Shown here: positions 24,175-34,102 of the stretch, one piece after another
Layout of the letters: the number at the start of each line of letters is the position of its first letter
Numbering within the stretch: position 1 is the first letter of the stretch
Assembly (NCBI GenBank): GCA_000277445.1
Contig: AJWJ01000105.1
Coordinates: 1 to 55,055, forward strand
DNA from: Polysphondylium violaceum
Taxonomy: Eukaryota > Evosea > Eumycetozoa > Dictyosteliales > Dictyosteliaceae
DNA length: 55,055 nt
Direction: 5' to 3'
The notes under the pieces: generated by a model
What the model was told of the DNA's origin: nothing
Databases searched by the model: none
What the model saw: only the letters and a program-made list of their open reading frames with translations
Made by a program: the position numbers and the translations under genes

Positions 24175-24311
24175 TATTCATTATATGTATATCTAGATTT
24201 GTATCTAATTTAATTTAAAAGAAATTAGAAAAAAATGGGAAATTTGCAAAAAAAAAGAAATCTTTTTTTCTAATATATTCTCCCAAAATGTAACCAAATG
24301 ATCAAGATGAA

Positions 24312-26273
24312 ATGAGCACAACAGAGTTATTCTTTAGGGTTTATAGAAATAAATATATTCGATTAATTATATTTGATAGGTTATCAAAAGGATATGGCTA
24401 TGATGATTTGGTGTTTGTCGACTGGATGGTGCAAAACAAATACTATGCATTGTTGAAAGAAAAGCTTGAAAACAATGATTATCTGACATTCACGCCTGGG
24501 GGGAGACAAAATATTGTGGCAATTCCCGATCATGCATTGTTTTTACAGTGTTTTGAGAGATTTGAACAATACTTTCGAGCTAATAGTCCAAGCTGTCCAC
24601 CAATAGCCACTGCCGCCGTCCAGTGTAATCAGTTGGAGAATCTAAAGTATTTGGTTGGCGCAGGTCATCAGATTTTCAACGATGGCAAACATCTCACCCA
24701 TGCAATTGTGCATGGCAACATGGAAATGTTTTATTATCTCCAAACCATTGGTGTTCAAGACTTTGGCAAAGAGACACTCTTTCAAGCCATCCAAAAAAAA
24801 AATGTGGAGGCCACCGCTTTTATGTTGGGCAAGGTCAAGAATAGCCTCCACAATAACGATCAGGTGTTTGTCATTAAACAGTGCATAGAGTCTGGAGATG
24901 TGGGCATCTTCAAAGTCTGTGAACAGCATTTCGACAAGCACTACATCAATCATATCGTCGACGCCTTCAACGTCGAGGTCTATGAATCGGTGTGCAAGAG
25001 CTATGATTTATTTGTATACCTGTTTGAGAATTATAACCACCATAAATTCAATCTCTTGAGCATAGGCTATCTGACCCAATTTATGTTGTGCACATTGCCT
25101 TACAATAGATTTGATGTTGTCAACTTTTTGTATTTCAATAGATGCCTACCAGAAAATGTCTTTACGCCCCCAAATCCCACCAAAGAGATGAATAAAAAGA
25201 AATGCCTGGAATTCCTCTCTGCCTACCAGCCCAACAATGACTACTGGCTTCCCAGTCTAGACATTATCAAGGATGTGTTTGCAAATCAAAAAAAAGTGGA
25301 ATATTTCCACGAAATAGGCTTCCAAATCACACATAATTGTCTCTTAAAGTGTCTTGATAACTTTAGTGTCCAGACATTTATGTATCTCTGGACTAACGGA
25401 AAATTCAGACTAGTCAAGGACAAGATATACCAAGGAAACAAGATTTATTCCTCAGAGTTGATGATCAAATGTTTGGAAAAAAACAATAGGTGGGTACCCA
25501 ACTTTTTGATGCAACATGGCTCGTGTCCTCTTCCGCAATACTGGTACAAGTATTTCAACTTTATCGATGGAAACTTTGCATTCCTGTTGCTAATGATGAA
25601 GATATCGCCTTTTACTTTTAAAAATGTTGATTTCTATATCTATGGAATAAAGAAATCCATCGTTCTTGGCAGCCTCAAGTTGTTTAGATTCCTCTTTACA
25701 TCACTCAGCATCTTTGGTTCCGACACCAAAACTAAGGTCATTTCGTCGTGTCTATCAACCATCACTGAAAATGGATCCATGTATATCATTGACTACATCC
25801 TCCAACAGGGCGACAAGACCGACACTGCTATTGGGGAGAATGCCGCCACCTGTAATTTGGAAATTGTCAAAACCCTCTTTGAAAATGGATATATATTTAC
25901 ATTTAAAGCATTTGAAATAGCTTTGGAGAGGGGTAGTTTTGCAACTGTTGAATATCTGTATCACCGTGTGGCCAAGGACCACATGATCAATCGATCCCAT
26001 TTATTGATGGCATATCAAAGAAAAAGAGATCAACTAAAGTGTCTTGAATTCTTGTTGGACGGATTTGTTGGCTTTACTTCTCCATTTGTGCATTCATGTT
26101 CAAGTCTATCAACTGTGAAATTACTTGCCAAACATCAAAAAAAGTTTACAGATCCGGAAAAGGCCATGAATGACATTTACTCTTATGCCAAAAGTTTAAA
26201 TTGCTTAGACATTCTTGAATTCTATTCCACAAATTCCAGTTTATGGAATAAATTGACTAAGCTATTTAAATAA
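24312..26273 (+). CDS. Ankyrin-type repeat protein, dictyostelid family (copy B)
   Basis: A single 653-residue exon. It opens MSTTELFFRVYRNKYIRLI then FDRLSKGYG and WMVQNKYYALLKEKL, nearly the same as copy A at 17872 in order and spacing. Divergent ankyrin-like helices fill the rest. The segment TENGSMYIIDYILQQGDK with GENAATCNLEIVKTLFENGY is the best-conserved block between copies. The two genes share strand and flank the FNIP gene, so they probably arose by duplication. Codon usage in its middle is richer in G/C than in copy A. It is divergent from the FNIP gene with only 137 bases between starts, so they may share a promoter. Confidence 0.8.
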   Translation: MSTTELFFRVYRNKYIRLIIFDRLSKGYGYDDLVFVDWMVQNKYYALLKEKLENNDYLTFTPGGRQNIVAIPDHALFLQCFERFEQYFRANSPSCPPIATAAVQCNQLENLKYLVGAGHQIFNDGKHLTHAIVHGNMEMFYYLQTIGVQDFGKETLFQAIQKKNVEATAFMLGKVKNSLHNNDQVFVIKQCIESGDVGIFKVCEQHFDKHYINHIVDAFNVEVYESVCKSYDLFVYLFENYNHHKFNLLSIGYLTQFMLCTLPYNRFDVVNFLYFNRCLPENVFTPPNPTKEMNKKKCLEFLSAYQPNNDYWLPSLDIIKDVFANQKKVEYFHEIGFQITHNCLLKCLDNFSVQTFMYLWTNGKFRLVKDKIYQGNKIYSSELMIKCLEKNNRWVPNFLMQHGSCPLPQYWYKYFNFIDGNFAFLLLMMKISPFTFKNVDFYIYGIKKSIVLGSLKLFRFLFTSLSIFGSDTKTKVISSCLSTITENGSMYIIDYILQQGDKTDTAIGENAATCNLEIVKTLFENGYIFTFKAFEIALERGSFATVEYLYHRVAKDHMINRSHLLMAYQRKRDQLKCLEFLLDGFVGFTSPFVHSCSSLSTVKLLAKHQKKFTDPEKAMNDIYSYAKSLNCLDILEFYSTNSSLWNKLTKLFK

Positions 26274-26547
26274 AAAAATTAATACAACTTAATATATATT
26301 TATTTAATTTAATATATACATTAAATATTGAATTCTTGTGGAATTAAATGTCATGTACCCATTGAAGATGCAAGATGTTTGGAACTATATATCTTGATGT
26401 TTAAATAATTTAAGTATACTAAATGGTTTTTTCTTTTTTGTCATGATCAAACGACTCTAGCTCTCTAATATGACAACTGAGAAATTTAGGTCGTAGTAGT
26501 CTTGTATAATGTTTGATAGATGAAAATACAACAAAATAAATCTTTTT
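26274..26547. other. Spacer upstream of the candidate RNA
   Basis: A/T-rich sequence after the copy B stop. No gene is visible. TACCCATTG near 26355-26363 resembles only weakly the upstream element (TTACCCATAA type) found before many Dictyostelium small RNA genes, so I do not annotate it as such. A pyrimidine run ending TCTTTTTCAG near 26541-26550 looks like a splice acceptor, but the sequence after it has no open frame. Confidence 0.4.
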
Positions 26548-26690
26548 CAGAGAATGGAGAAACTGCATTGGTTAGCACACTAGATGTGTTCAACCGAGCT
26601 TCCTATGGATTGGGAGACGCACGATGAGACCAAGTTTCAAAGAGGTGATTGCGTGCAGGAAAGCCCTTTGGGTCTTAATTGAACCTTTAT
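26548..26690 (+). ncRNA. Candidate structured non-coding RNA (family unknown)
   Basis: This stretch is much richer in G/C than the surrounding spacer and is closed in the plus-strand frames within about 10-25 codons. It can fold locally: GGTT/AACC plus ACAC/GTGT around 26570-26595, CTTCC/GGGAG around 26600-26617, and AAAGCCC/GGGTCTT around 26662-26678. A T-rich stretch follows. It does not match tRNA, spliceosomal U RNA, SRP RNA or RNase P/MRP motifs that I can recall. It could instead be a 5' leader of the LSM11-like gene or a decayed gene. Boundaries and strand are approximate. Confidence 0.3.
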
Positions 26691-26767
26691 TTTACAATTT
26701 TTAAAAGTGGGCATACTTTTTGTTTTTCATATTTTTCGCGTATCTCACTCATCAACACTATGAACAT

Positions 26768-27502
26768 ATGAACGTAGAAACAAAAGATGATAACACTATT
26801 CAAGATCAAAGATTCAATGTATTGTCTGAATTATTTGATCCACTACTAGCTCTGGGGAGTCCAAGTAAAGTTAAATTACCTAATCCCAACATAAGACCCC
26901 TTGATAACATTCATAAAGCAAGAATACTCTTACCCCCAAACGATGAAAACTATCTTCAAATTAAACCTAAACTAAAACCTTTACCTAATAATAGTATTAG
27001 TAGTAGTAGTAGTAGTGTGAATAGTAGTAATACTAATAGTAATACTATTAAACCTGTCTCACCACCCTTGCCACCACCTAAAACAACAACCACTACAACA
27101 ACAACTGCAACTACTACAAACACACCAACACCTGCACCACCACAAGAGAACAAAAATCAGCAATACAAAGTATTAAAGAATATTAGTAGTAAATTTACAG
27201 ATGGGCCTCTCAACGTTTTGAAAAAAGCGTTGGAAATGAAGAAAAGAATAAAGATTATCATTCGTGGAGTAAAATCAATTCGAGGATATTGTGTAGGTTA
27301 TATAGTGGCATTTGATAAACATTGGAATATTATATTAAGAGATGTAGAAGAAGAATACACCATTGTACAATATATAGACAACAACATCCCCGCCGCCAGT
27401 ATCGATGAAAAACCGACGACAAAGGTATACAAACAAATCAAAAAACACTATGGTCAATTGTTTATTAAAGGAGATACCATAGTGTCTGTATATGCTATTT
27501 AA
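26768..27502 (+). CDS. LSM11-like Sm protein (U7 snRNP type)
   Basis: A single exon of 244 residues from the ATG at 26768; an in-frame ATG at 26720 would add 16 hydrophobic residues ([10 protein letters not shown]...) that are unlikely to be native. The N-terminal part has [18 protein letters not shown], like the FDPLLAL segment of animal LSM11. A low-complexity N/S/T/P region (about 75-125) follows. The C-terminal Sm fold has Sm1 at 145-196 ([20 protein letters not shown] then [21 protein letters not shown]) and Sm2 at 228-242 ([15 protein letters not shown]), separated by a linker of about 30 residues. LSM11 is one of two Sm-like subunits special to the U7 snRNP, which processes replication-dependent histone pre-mRNA 3' ends. 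It is convergent with the MEA1-like gene with 76 bases between stops. Confidence 0.8.
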   Translation: MNVETKDDNTIQDQRFNVLSELFDPLLALGSPSKVKLPNPNIRPLDNIHKARILLPPNDENYLQIKPKLKPLPNNSISSSSSSVNSSNTNSNTIKPVSPPLPPPKTTTTTTTTATTTNTPTPAPPQENKNQQYKVLKNISSKFTDGPLNVLKKALEMKKRIKIIIRGVKSIRGYCVGYIVAFDKHWNIILRDVEEEYTIVQYIDNNIPAASIDEKPTTKVYKQIKKHYGQLFIKGDTIVSVYAI

Positions 27503-27578
27503 TACAAATAAAGAACATGTATTATTATTATTATAATTATCATTATTTACATAGAGGTGTATAGTTTATTTATTTCTA

Positions 27579-28360
27579 TTAGTTCTTAATAGAAGGAGAT
27601 GATGGAGTGTTGTTAACAACATTACTATTACTACTATTATTATTATTACTAGTATTATTGTTATTTGAAGTTGTTATTTTATTCTTTAATGCACCCAACC
27701 ATTTGTCTTCACTTATATAATTTGTCCACACTGGTTTATAATCCAACTTGATGTTCTTCATGCACTCTTGAATGGTTGCTATATGTTCAGGTGGGAATAA
27801 CTTGTCTTTTTCTAATACCATATGACCCTTTTCATTCTTTTCACTATATTGTTTAGTGTTGCTGTTGTTACTATTACTACCATTACTATTATTTACATTA
27901 CTATTATCATCATCTATAGTATCAAAAGGATTATTTGAATCTTTAGGAAAATATTCAGACATATCCATCATTTTCATCATTGGGTCTGATTTTAACTTGT
28001 TTTCTAAATCGTGTATATTTGTTATATCGTTGTTGTTGTTGTTATCATTATCATTACCAAAGTCATCGTGAAATCGATTTGAATAGCTAGTGAAATCTGT
28101 AAACTTATTATCGTCATCATCTTCATTACTTTCTTGATCACTATCCAATTGATGATGATGGTTGTTGTTTAAATCATGTTGATATTCCTCGTCATCTTGT
28201 TCACTTTGATCTCCATCCCCATCTGGTATTAACTGAAACCCTGTGTAATCGTCTTTACAAACAATATGTTAGATATAATCACAATAATCAAATTGTATAG
28301 GCACATCCAACACAACATACTCTCATTTTCACTTTCAGTATCATAGTCATTATTCTTCAT
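27579..28360 (-). CDS. MEA1-like (male-enhanced antigen 1 family) acidic protein
   Basis: Exons on the minus strand are 28360-28321 and 28252-27579 (intron 68 bases), giving 237 residues. The spliced N-terminus reads MKNNDYDTESENENDYTGF and then QLIPDGDGD, resembling the YSYQPL...DGD segment of animal MEA1. The C-terminal block has FPPEHIATIQECMKNIKL and WTNYISEDKWLGALKNKI, matching MEA1's DPEHVELVKRTMAGVSL and ISDAQWEDVV. Between them lie acidic and N-rich stretches. MEA1 is a small conserved eukaryotic protein of unclear function. The assignment rests on two short blocks in the right order, so it is moderately sure. Confidence 0.65.
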
Positions 28361-28964
28361 CTCTTTTTATTTATATATCTAGATATCTATCAATAGTAAT
28401 AATAATGAAATTTAAAAAAAAAAAAATAAAAAGTAAGAAAATGAAAAAAATGAATTCTTATTATTTTTTTAATATTTGTCTTTTATTAAAATAGATATAT
28501 TTAAATAAATTGACTACTATTATTATCTATTACTTTCAACTCTTATTACAAATCTCTTTCATAAAGATTTTACAATCAAAAAATAATTGGGATAAAAAAA
28601 AAAAATCTAAAAAAAAGATGCGTGATGTAAAACTTTTTACCAAATTGGTGGTTTTGTTAGCCCTTCACGAAAAAATCTTCGAAAATGAAGATTCAACTTA
28701 GTGCCCATAGATGCAAGGTAGTAAACCTTTTTCCAACGTTGGAAAACCCAACAATCCCCATTACCCATTATTATAATCCCATTGAAAAGCATGTGTGTTA
28801 TTTTATCAATAAGGTGGCCTTTAAGCAGAATTGATATTTTGCCTCGAAATTTTTATTTTTTTAAAATAAATCATGATCAATAGTTATAAATTTTAAGAAC
28901 TCATTTTTTTTTCGTTTTGTTTAAATTAGTTTTGAGTCTAAAATTTTCTTATTCACTCCCAACA
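28361..28964. other. Divergent intergenic region, MEA1-like and secreted Cys-rich gene
   Basis: This 604-base spacer holds the promoters of two divergent genes. Features seen are an 18-base perfect palindrome at 28729-28746 and TTACCCATTATTATAATCCC at 28761-28780, which is reminiscent of but not equal to the upstream element of Dictyostelium small RNAs. Nothing recognisable as an RNA gene follows. A short open frame at 28510-28701 encodes a lysine-rich, low-complexity peptide that I consider non-coding. Confidence 0.45.
28729..28746. repeat. Perfect 18-bp palindrome
   Basis: TTTTCCAACGTTGGAAAA reads the same on both strands with no mismatch and no spacer. It lies about 370 bases from the MEA1-like start and about 220 bases from the secreted-protein start. 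It may be a dimeric protein-binding site; no specific factor is implied. Confidence 0.6.
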
Positions 28965-29646
28965 ATGTTTGTCAAAATTATTGTATTATTATCTCTTTTT
29001 GCTGCTGTTGCACTCTCCGCTCCACAAATTTGTCGTACCCAAGGGGATTGCTCAGGTAAAGACTATTGTGTCTATAATGGTAATGCAGGTGTTCGTTACT
29101 GTGTCCCATGCCGAAAAGATATTGATTGCAAAGTCAATGAATATTGCTCAACTAATGGACTTAATTTAGTAAGTGTTTCTTGAATTTATTGCAACACTAT
29201 TGTTACATATTATTTACAATACCCTCCACCTCATCTAGAATCAATTTGGTACCTGTCGTAAATTTAGCAAAGATGGTGAAGATTGCATAATTTATGACAA
29301 TGATGATTTGAGAAACGATACTATCTCTGATTCCCTCAAATGTGCCATGACCTACACCGACCCTGAAGGTTCAGGAGGTCGATCCACAATTGCTATCGAT
29401 AAAGCCGGTCAATGCATTTCTGGTAAATGCAGAATTTGCAACTATGCCACAAATGACAAAAACACCGAAAACGGTCAAGGTGCCCCAAGACAATGTGTGT
29501 ACCCTGGAAAATACGTTAGTGTTCACTCTGTTGCTTGGAATCCACACAAATACTATGAGGATCCTGTCGTAGTTTGGCTTGCAATCATGTTTGTTTTCAT
29601 TGTTTTGATAACTGCTTTCCATATTTTGGGTTTAGTTAAAAAATAA
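28965..29646 (+). CDS. Secreted/type I membrane Cys-rich protein (copy 1)
   Basis: Exons are 28965-29168 and 29239-29646 (intron 70 bases), giving 203 residues. The signal peptide is MFVKIIVLLSLFAAVALSA. The start is placed here because the upstream in-frame ATG at 28917 would precede the signal peptide by 16 residues. A cysteine-rich ectodomain follows with regular spacing (ICRTQGDCSGKDYC, CVPCRKDIDCKVNEYC, GTCRKF, KCRICNY), then a C-terminal membrane segment WLAIMFVFIVLITAFHI and a short LVKK tail. Copy 2 lies immediately downstream. I do not recognise a named family; the disulfide pattern suggests a small receptor-like or adhesion-like surface protein. Confidence 0.82.
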
Positions 29647-30138
29647 ACCATTGACTCAATAAATCATATGATATATCTATCGAGTTGTAATTGTTCAAAC
29701 TCAATATTTTTCCTCTATTTTAAATTATTTATTCAAATTTAAATTTGTGAGAAATTGAATTAAGTCTCATGGTATACACATTTGACTACCATTGGTTGAC
29801 CATGTTAGATTCTATGAATTTTTATTTTTTGAAAAGCCTCATTGAGATTTAAATCTCCTTTTTTTCGTTGAATCAAAAAAAATCTATTTCTTTTTCCCTG
29901 CTCAGTAACACTGACGGTGTTTATTTATGCTTGCACAAAAATTTTTCCCATCATTTTTTTTTACTTGAATTTTTTATCAGATTTTTCCTCAAAAAATGAT
30001 GATTCAGGTTTAAAAAAAAACTCAGTTTTTAAAGAAAGAGTTGTTGGACTCCTTTTTTTGGTTTAAATTTATTTCACTCTCTTTGATTTGAAAGATTAGA
30101 TCAGTATATCTATTATTTTTTTATTTCACACATACACT
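29647..30138. other. Spacer between the two Cys-rich paralogues
   Basis: This 492-base A/T-rich region contains the copy 1 3' UTR and the copy 2 promoter. Poly-T and poly-A tracts dominate. No further gene, RNA or clear element is visible. Confidence 0.45.
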
Positions 30139-30878
30139 ATGTTTATAAAAATTATTGTAACTTTAGCTTTAATTGCTTCAGTGGCCATTGCCTATCCACA
30201 ATTATGTCGTTATCAAGGTGTAAGCTATCTATTTTTAAAACCTCATTGGTCCTTGGATACCACCCCATAGATATTAATTTTTTAAATTTAATTAAATAGG
30301 ATTGCTCGGGAAAACTCTATTGCAATCAAGGTTTTTGCACTGAATGTCAAAACGATCTCGATTGTAAATTAAATGAATTTTGTTCAACCAACAGCATTGA
30401 CAGAGTAAGTAGTATTTGTCGATAATATTTTTAACTATTATTAACATCATTTTTACGATAATAGAATGTTTGGGGTACCTGTGTCAAATTTAATATCGAC
30501 GGCAAAGATTGTATCTACTATGAAGGCCGTGACCTTAGAAACGAAACTATTTCAGACACTTACAAATGTGCTGTTACTTATAGAAAATTTGATAATGATG
30601 TTGGTAGAAGAGATGTCATTGATAAACAAGGTGCTTGTGTTGGTGGTAAATGCAGAATCTGCAATTATGCCGCTAGTACCGATTCAGATTATCAAGGTGA
30701 AGGTAGAAATGCACCAAGAAAATGCGTCTTCCCAGGTAAATATGCTACTTCCCACAGCGCTTCATGGTCCTCTGGAGAATACTACCAGGAGCCAACCCAT
30801 GTTTGGTTAGCTATATTTTTCGTCTTCATTTTAATTATGACAACTGTCCAAGTATTGGGTCTCTTTATGAAGAAATAA
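30139..30878 (+). CDS. Secreted/type I membrane Cys-rich protein (copy 2)
   Basis: Exons are 30139-30219, 30300-30404 and 30465-30878, giving 199 residues. The signal peptide is MFIKIIVTLALIASVAIAY. The ectodomain matches copy 1: QLCRYQGDCSGKLYC, CTECQNDLDCKLNEFC, WGTCVKF and GKCRICNYA. The C-terminus has FPGKYATSHSASWSSGEYY, membrane segment WLAIFFVFILIMTTVQV and tail LFMKK. The second intron is at the same codon and phase as copy 1's only intron, while the first intron (after YQG) is absent from copy 1. Tandem duplication is the simplest origin. Function is unknown. Confidence 0.82.
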
Positions 30879-30997
30879 ATTCCTCACTGTATGACCGTTT
30901 TTTTTTTCATTTTCAAGAAATTTTTTTTTCGCCCCAGTTTTAATTTTTTTGTCGATTTCTCTTTTTTCATTTAAAACTAGATATATTGCACAATGAA

Positions 30998-33416
30998 ATG
31001 AATAATGAATATAGTGGTATAGATATACTGTTTAGATGTGTTTTGCATCAATGGGATATACGAAAACAAATATTTCATCATGTCGGTCAATACAATCGCA
31101 CCAATAAACTTTGTTCAAAAACATATGATCAAATAGATAATATCTCGTGGATTATCAAAAACAATCATTATGCATTGTTGGAATACAAGCTACGAAATAG
31201 TCAGCAATGTCTATATATCAAGCCGAGTGCCGTCATGTATTTTATGAAGATTAAAGATTTACATTTATTTAAACTATGTTTTCAAACCTATAAACATTAC
31301 TTTCAATCTCACATCCATCCATCAATAGCCGTGGCAGCATGTTACTATAATAACCTTGACGCACTAAAGTATATGTTGGAGCTAGGGTATCTCCCCGATG
31401 AAAGATGTTTAGAATATGCCTGTCAACATAATAATCTAGATATGTTTAATGTAGGTATCTTGTGTTGTATTGTCTTGTCTTTTAACTAATCCCTTTACTA
31501 ATAATACTATAACTTAGTATTTAATAAACTATAGTAAAGAATTTGAAATTACTTTGCCCATATTATCAAATGCAATCGATAGTGGCAATGTAGAGATGGT
31601 TGATGTGTTGCTAAAGTACAGCAAGACTGTGTTTAAATCAATAGATGTAAACTCTATAGTTATTGCTGCATGTTCTTGTCAGAGGCTAGAGATATTTAAA
31701 TTGGTGATTAGTCATTTTCAGTATGATATCTCTGGAATGTCTGTGCTGATGGGCTCTTGTTTAAATAGTTTAGAGATATTTCAATACCTATTGGACAATA
31801 GTGACAGTGCAAATACTAATCTTGCATTCAAATCGAGTCTTGCATTGATATGCGCAAGAGATGGACACAGGGATATTATAGAGTGTTTGTTTGGGTGTGA
31901 TTATATACCAGACAGCCTTTCGGTGAGTTTGGCCAACACGGCTCTGAGGTTTGGTCATATCGAGCTGTACCACTACATACAGGCCGACAAAAAGATTGGT
32001 CCTGGCTCGTTGGGCTCGCTCACCATCTCTGATATCAAGGACGCGTTGGATGATGTAGAGATGTGTCGGTACTTTTACCAGGAGCTTCGAGTGCCCATAT
32101 CAGGCAACTGTTTAGCAGAGGCGTGTCAAGGTGTGTCGCGGTACCCTGTGTTTACCTATTTGTGGTCCTGTGCCAACCCCGTCTATGTTGAGGACAAGAT
32201 TATCGTGAATGGCTCAGACATCACCTCGAGACTGATCAAAGAGTGCTGCAAACACAACAACATCAAGGTGCTTGCCCATCTAAATGCCCTCGGCTACATA
32301 CCGGCCAACAACCCAGGCTCGTGGCGAACAGTCGACGGTTCAGAGGCCTCTAAACCCATCATTGAGCTCCTCTTTGCCCTGTCACCGCCCACCAAGCCTT
32401 TTCTCGGGTCCCTGCTCAACATCCTCAACGCTGCAGCGACCCTCGGCTCACTCGAAGTGTTCAAAATCCTCTACACAGAGAAATGCAAGCTGTCCAGTGA
32501 CCCTGCCGACCACAAAGACCTCTATCCCGCCTTTAACCGCGCCTCTACACATGGACATCTCGCCATCCTCGCATTTCTCTATGACCAGGGCCATCAACCC
32601 AAATCCAACGATGTTTTGCTCTCCAACATTGCCCCTCTGATGAACATCAATCTCGTTGCATACCTCGTGCAAAAAGGCCAAAAATGCAGTTCCTTTGCCA
32701 TCAACAACGCCGCAGCGTGTGGTAATCTTGACTTCATCAAATTCTTTTCAAAAGAACTCGACCAACACATCTCATCCTACACCCTCATGCAATCAATTAT
32801 CCACAACCATTTCCACTGCTTCAAATACATTCTCGATCACCATCCCCTCCCGCCAACGGAAACGATAATGATTGAATTGGGTAAATGTCCAAATCCCCAA
32901 CTACTCAAATACTTTTACACCAAGTATAGTAATTGTAATAATAGTAATAATAGTAATATATTTTGTAATATTGTATGTAATAATAATCAACAACAACAGC
33001 AACCTCAATCTAATTTCTCAAATCAACAATACCAATGTACATTTGACTTGGCTCTAGAGAATGGAAATCTAGAGTCAATAATGTTTTTGTATGAAAATGT
33101 TGACTTTAAATTCAAAATTAAAGCAAATCTATTTAAATCACTTGTGACTAAAAAGTATAGTCATATATTGGAGTATATAAAAACAAGGGTAGATTCATCA
33201 TTCAAGAAATCAATAGTCATAAAAAAAGATAAAGATAAAGATACAATTATATTTAATCAATATCTCAAACATTTTATTAACGGTACAAGCGGTATTACCA
33301 ACAACAACAATAATAATAATTTAAATAGTAATAATAATAATAATAGTAGTAATAGTAATCGTAGATCATCATCACTAAAGAGTAGTATCTCTGCTATCTT
33401 CAAATCAAAAAAATAA
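30998..33416 (+). CDS. Ankyrin-type repeat protein, dictyostelid family (copy C)
   Basis: Exons are 30998-31450 and 31518-33416 (intron 67 bases), giving 783 residues. The frame is open four codons further upstream, but only through a TTG, so the ATG at 30998 is chosen. It opens LFRCVLHQWDIRKQIFHHV, then SWIIKNNHYALLEYKL, NLDALKYMLELGYLP and CLEYACQHNNLDMFN before the intron. Ankyrin-like helices continue in exon 2, and the tail is N/S-rich, ending SISAIFKSKK. The middle of exon 2 (about 31970-32850) is strikingly richer in G/C than its own 5' and 3' ends. Function is unknown. Confidence 0.8.
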
Positions 33417-33605
33417 AATAAAAGAATGATTATGATTATTTTATTTTCGGTCATAAAATACAAAATATCATAGCCTATTATGGCAAAATATATTGGCGCC
33501 AAAATCTATTGCATCATTGATTTTGATTCAGTGAATCAGCAGAAAATAATCAATCAAAATTATTTTTTTTTAATTTTTTTTCGATTTATTTTTAATTTTT
33601 TTTGA

Positions 33606-33678
33606 GTTTGTTGTTCAAAAAATCATTTATTTTTTTCGAGGGGGGGTTTGTTGTTCAAAAAAATCATTTATTTTTTTT
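33606..33678. repeat. Two-copy direct repeat, unit about 31 bases
   Basis: The segment beginning GTTTGTTGTTCAAAAAATCA at 33606 is repeated at 33646 with a one-base difference in the A-run, separated by CGAGGGGGG. This is a local tandem duplication in the spacer; no function is implied. Confidence 0.8.
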
Positions 33679-33907
33679 CATTCATCAACCATAGTTGGTG
33701 TACGCACAACATGTGCCGAGTATCACCATTCCTATCGGTTTTGTTTTCATAGTTGTTATTTATTTTTTGTATTTGTTTTGTGTCACACACATTTCATACA
33801 CAACACACACAGAGAGACAGACACACGTATACAAACATTCTGGGTCTGTCTCTTGATGGCTGGGCGTGATGGTAGTTTATATATTTATATACTACACACT
33901 ACCTCAA

Positions 33908-33924
33908 CACACACCCACACACCA
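33908..33924 (+). promoter_or_regulatory. Candidate CA-rich/G-box element
   Basis: CACACACCCACACACCA; its complement TGGTGTGTGGGTGTGTG closely fits the G/T-rich consensus of dictyostelid G-box factor sites. It lies about 190 bases before a candidate transcript start region and about 650 bases before copy D. Pattern evidence only. Confidence 0.35.
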
Positions 33925-34102
33925 TCAACATAAAAATCCACTTTTCAATATCGTTTGACTGTTTTGCAGATTGTGATTATTGTTGCTTTTTTTTATAAAA
34001 AGGCATTTATTTTTATATTTTTTAATACAAAAACACAACACAATCATGCAATCACCACATCAGCGATCAAATGATTCACTCGTAATGATCAATTAATCAA
34101 AT

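Noticed and set aside
26548-26690. tRNA or U7 snRNA interpretation of the structured island
   Set aside because: GCATTGGTTAGCAC looks like a D-arm and GGAAAGCCC like part of a U7 stem, but no anticodon/T-arm set, Sm site or complete 3' stem could be assembled.
26720-26767. Upstream in-frame start for the LSM11-like gene
   Set aside because: The 16 added residues are hydrophobic, derive from A/T-rich leader sequence and have no counterpart in the family.
28510-28701. 63-codon plus-strand frame in the MEA1-like/Cys-rich spacer
   Set aside because: A/T-rich, low-complexity, lysine-run peptide with no family features, in the position of a promoter.
28761-28780. TTACCCATTATTATAATCCC as an upstream element for a small RNA gene
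   Set aside because: It only partly matches the Dictyostelium element, and nothing resembling a known class I RNA, snRNA or tRNA lies at the expected distance.
30986-30997. Four-codon upstream extension of ankyrin-type copy C
   Set aside because: It would begin with TTG; the ATG at 30998 is the first proper start in frame.
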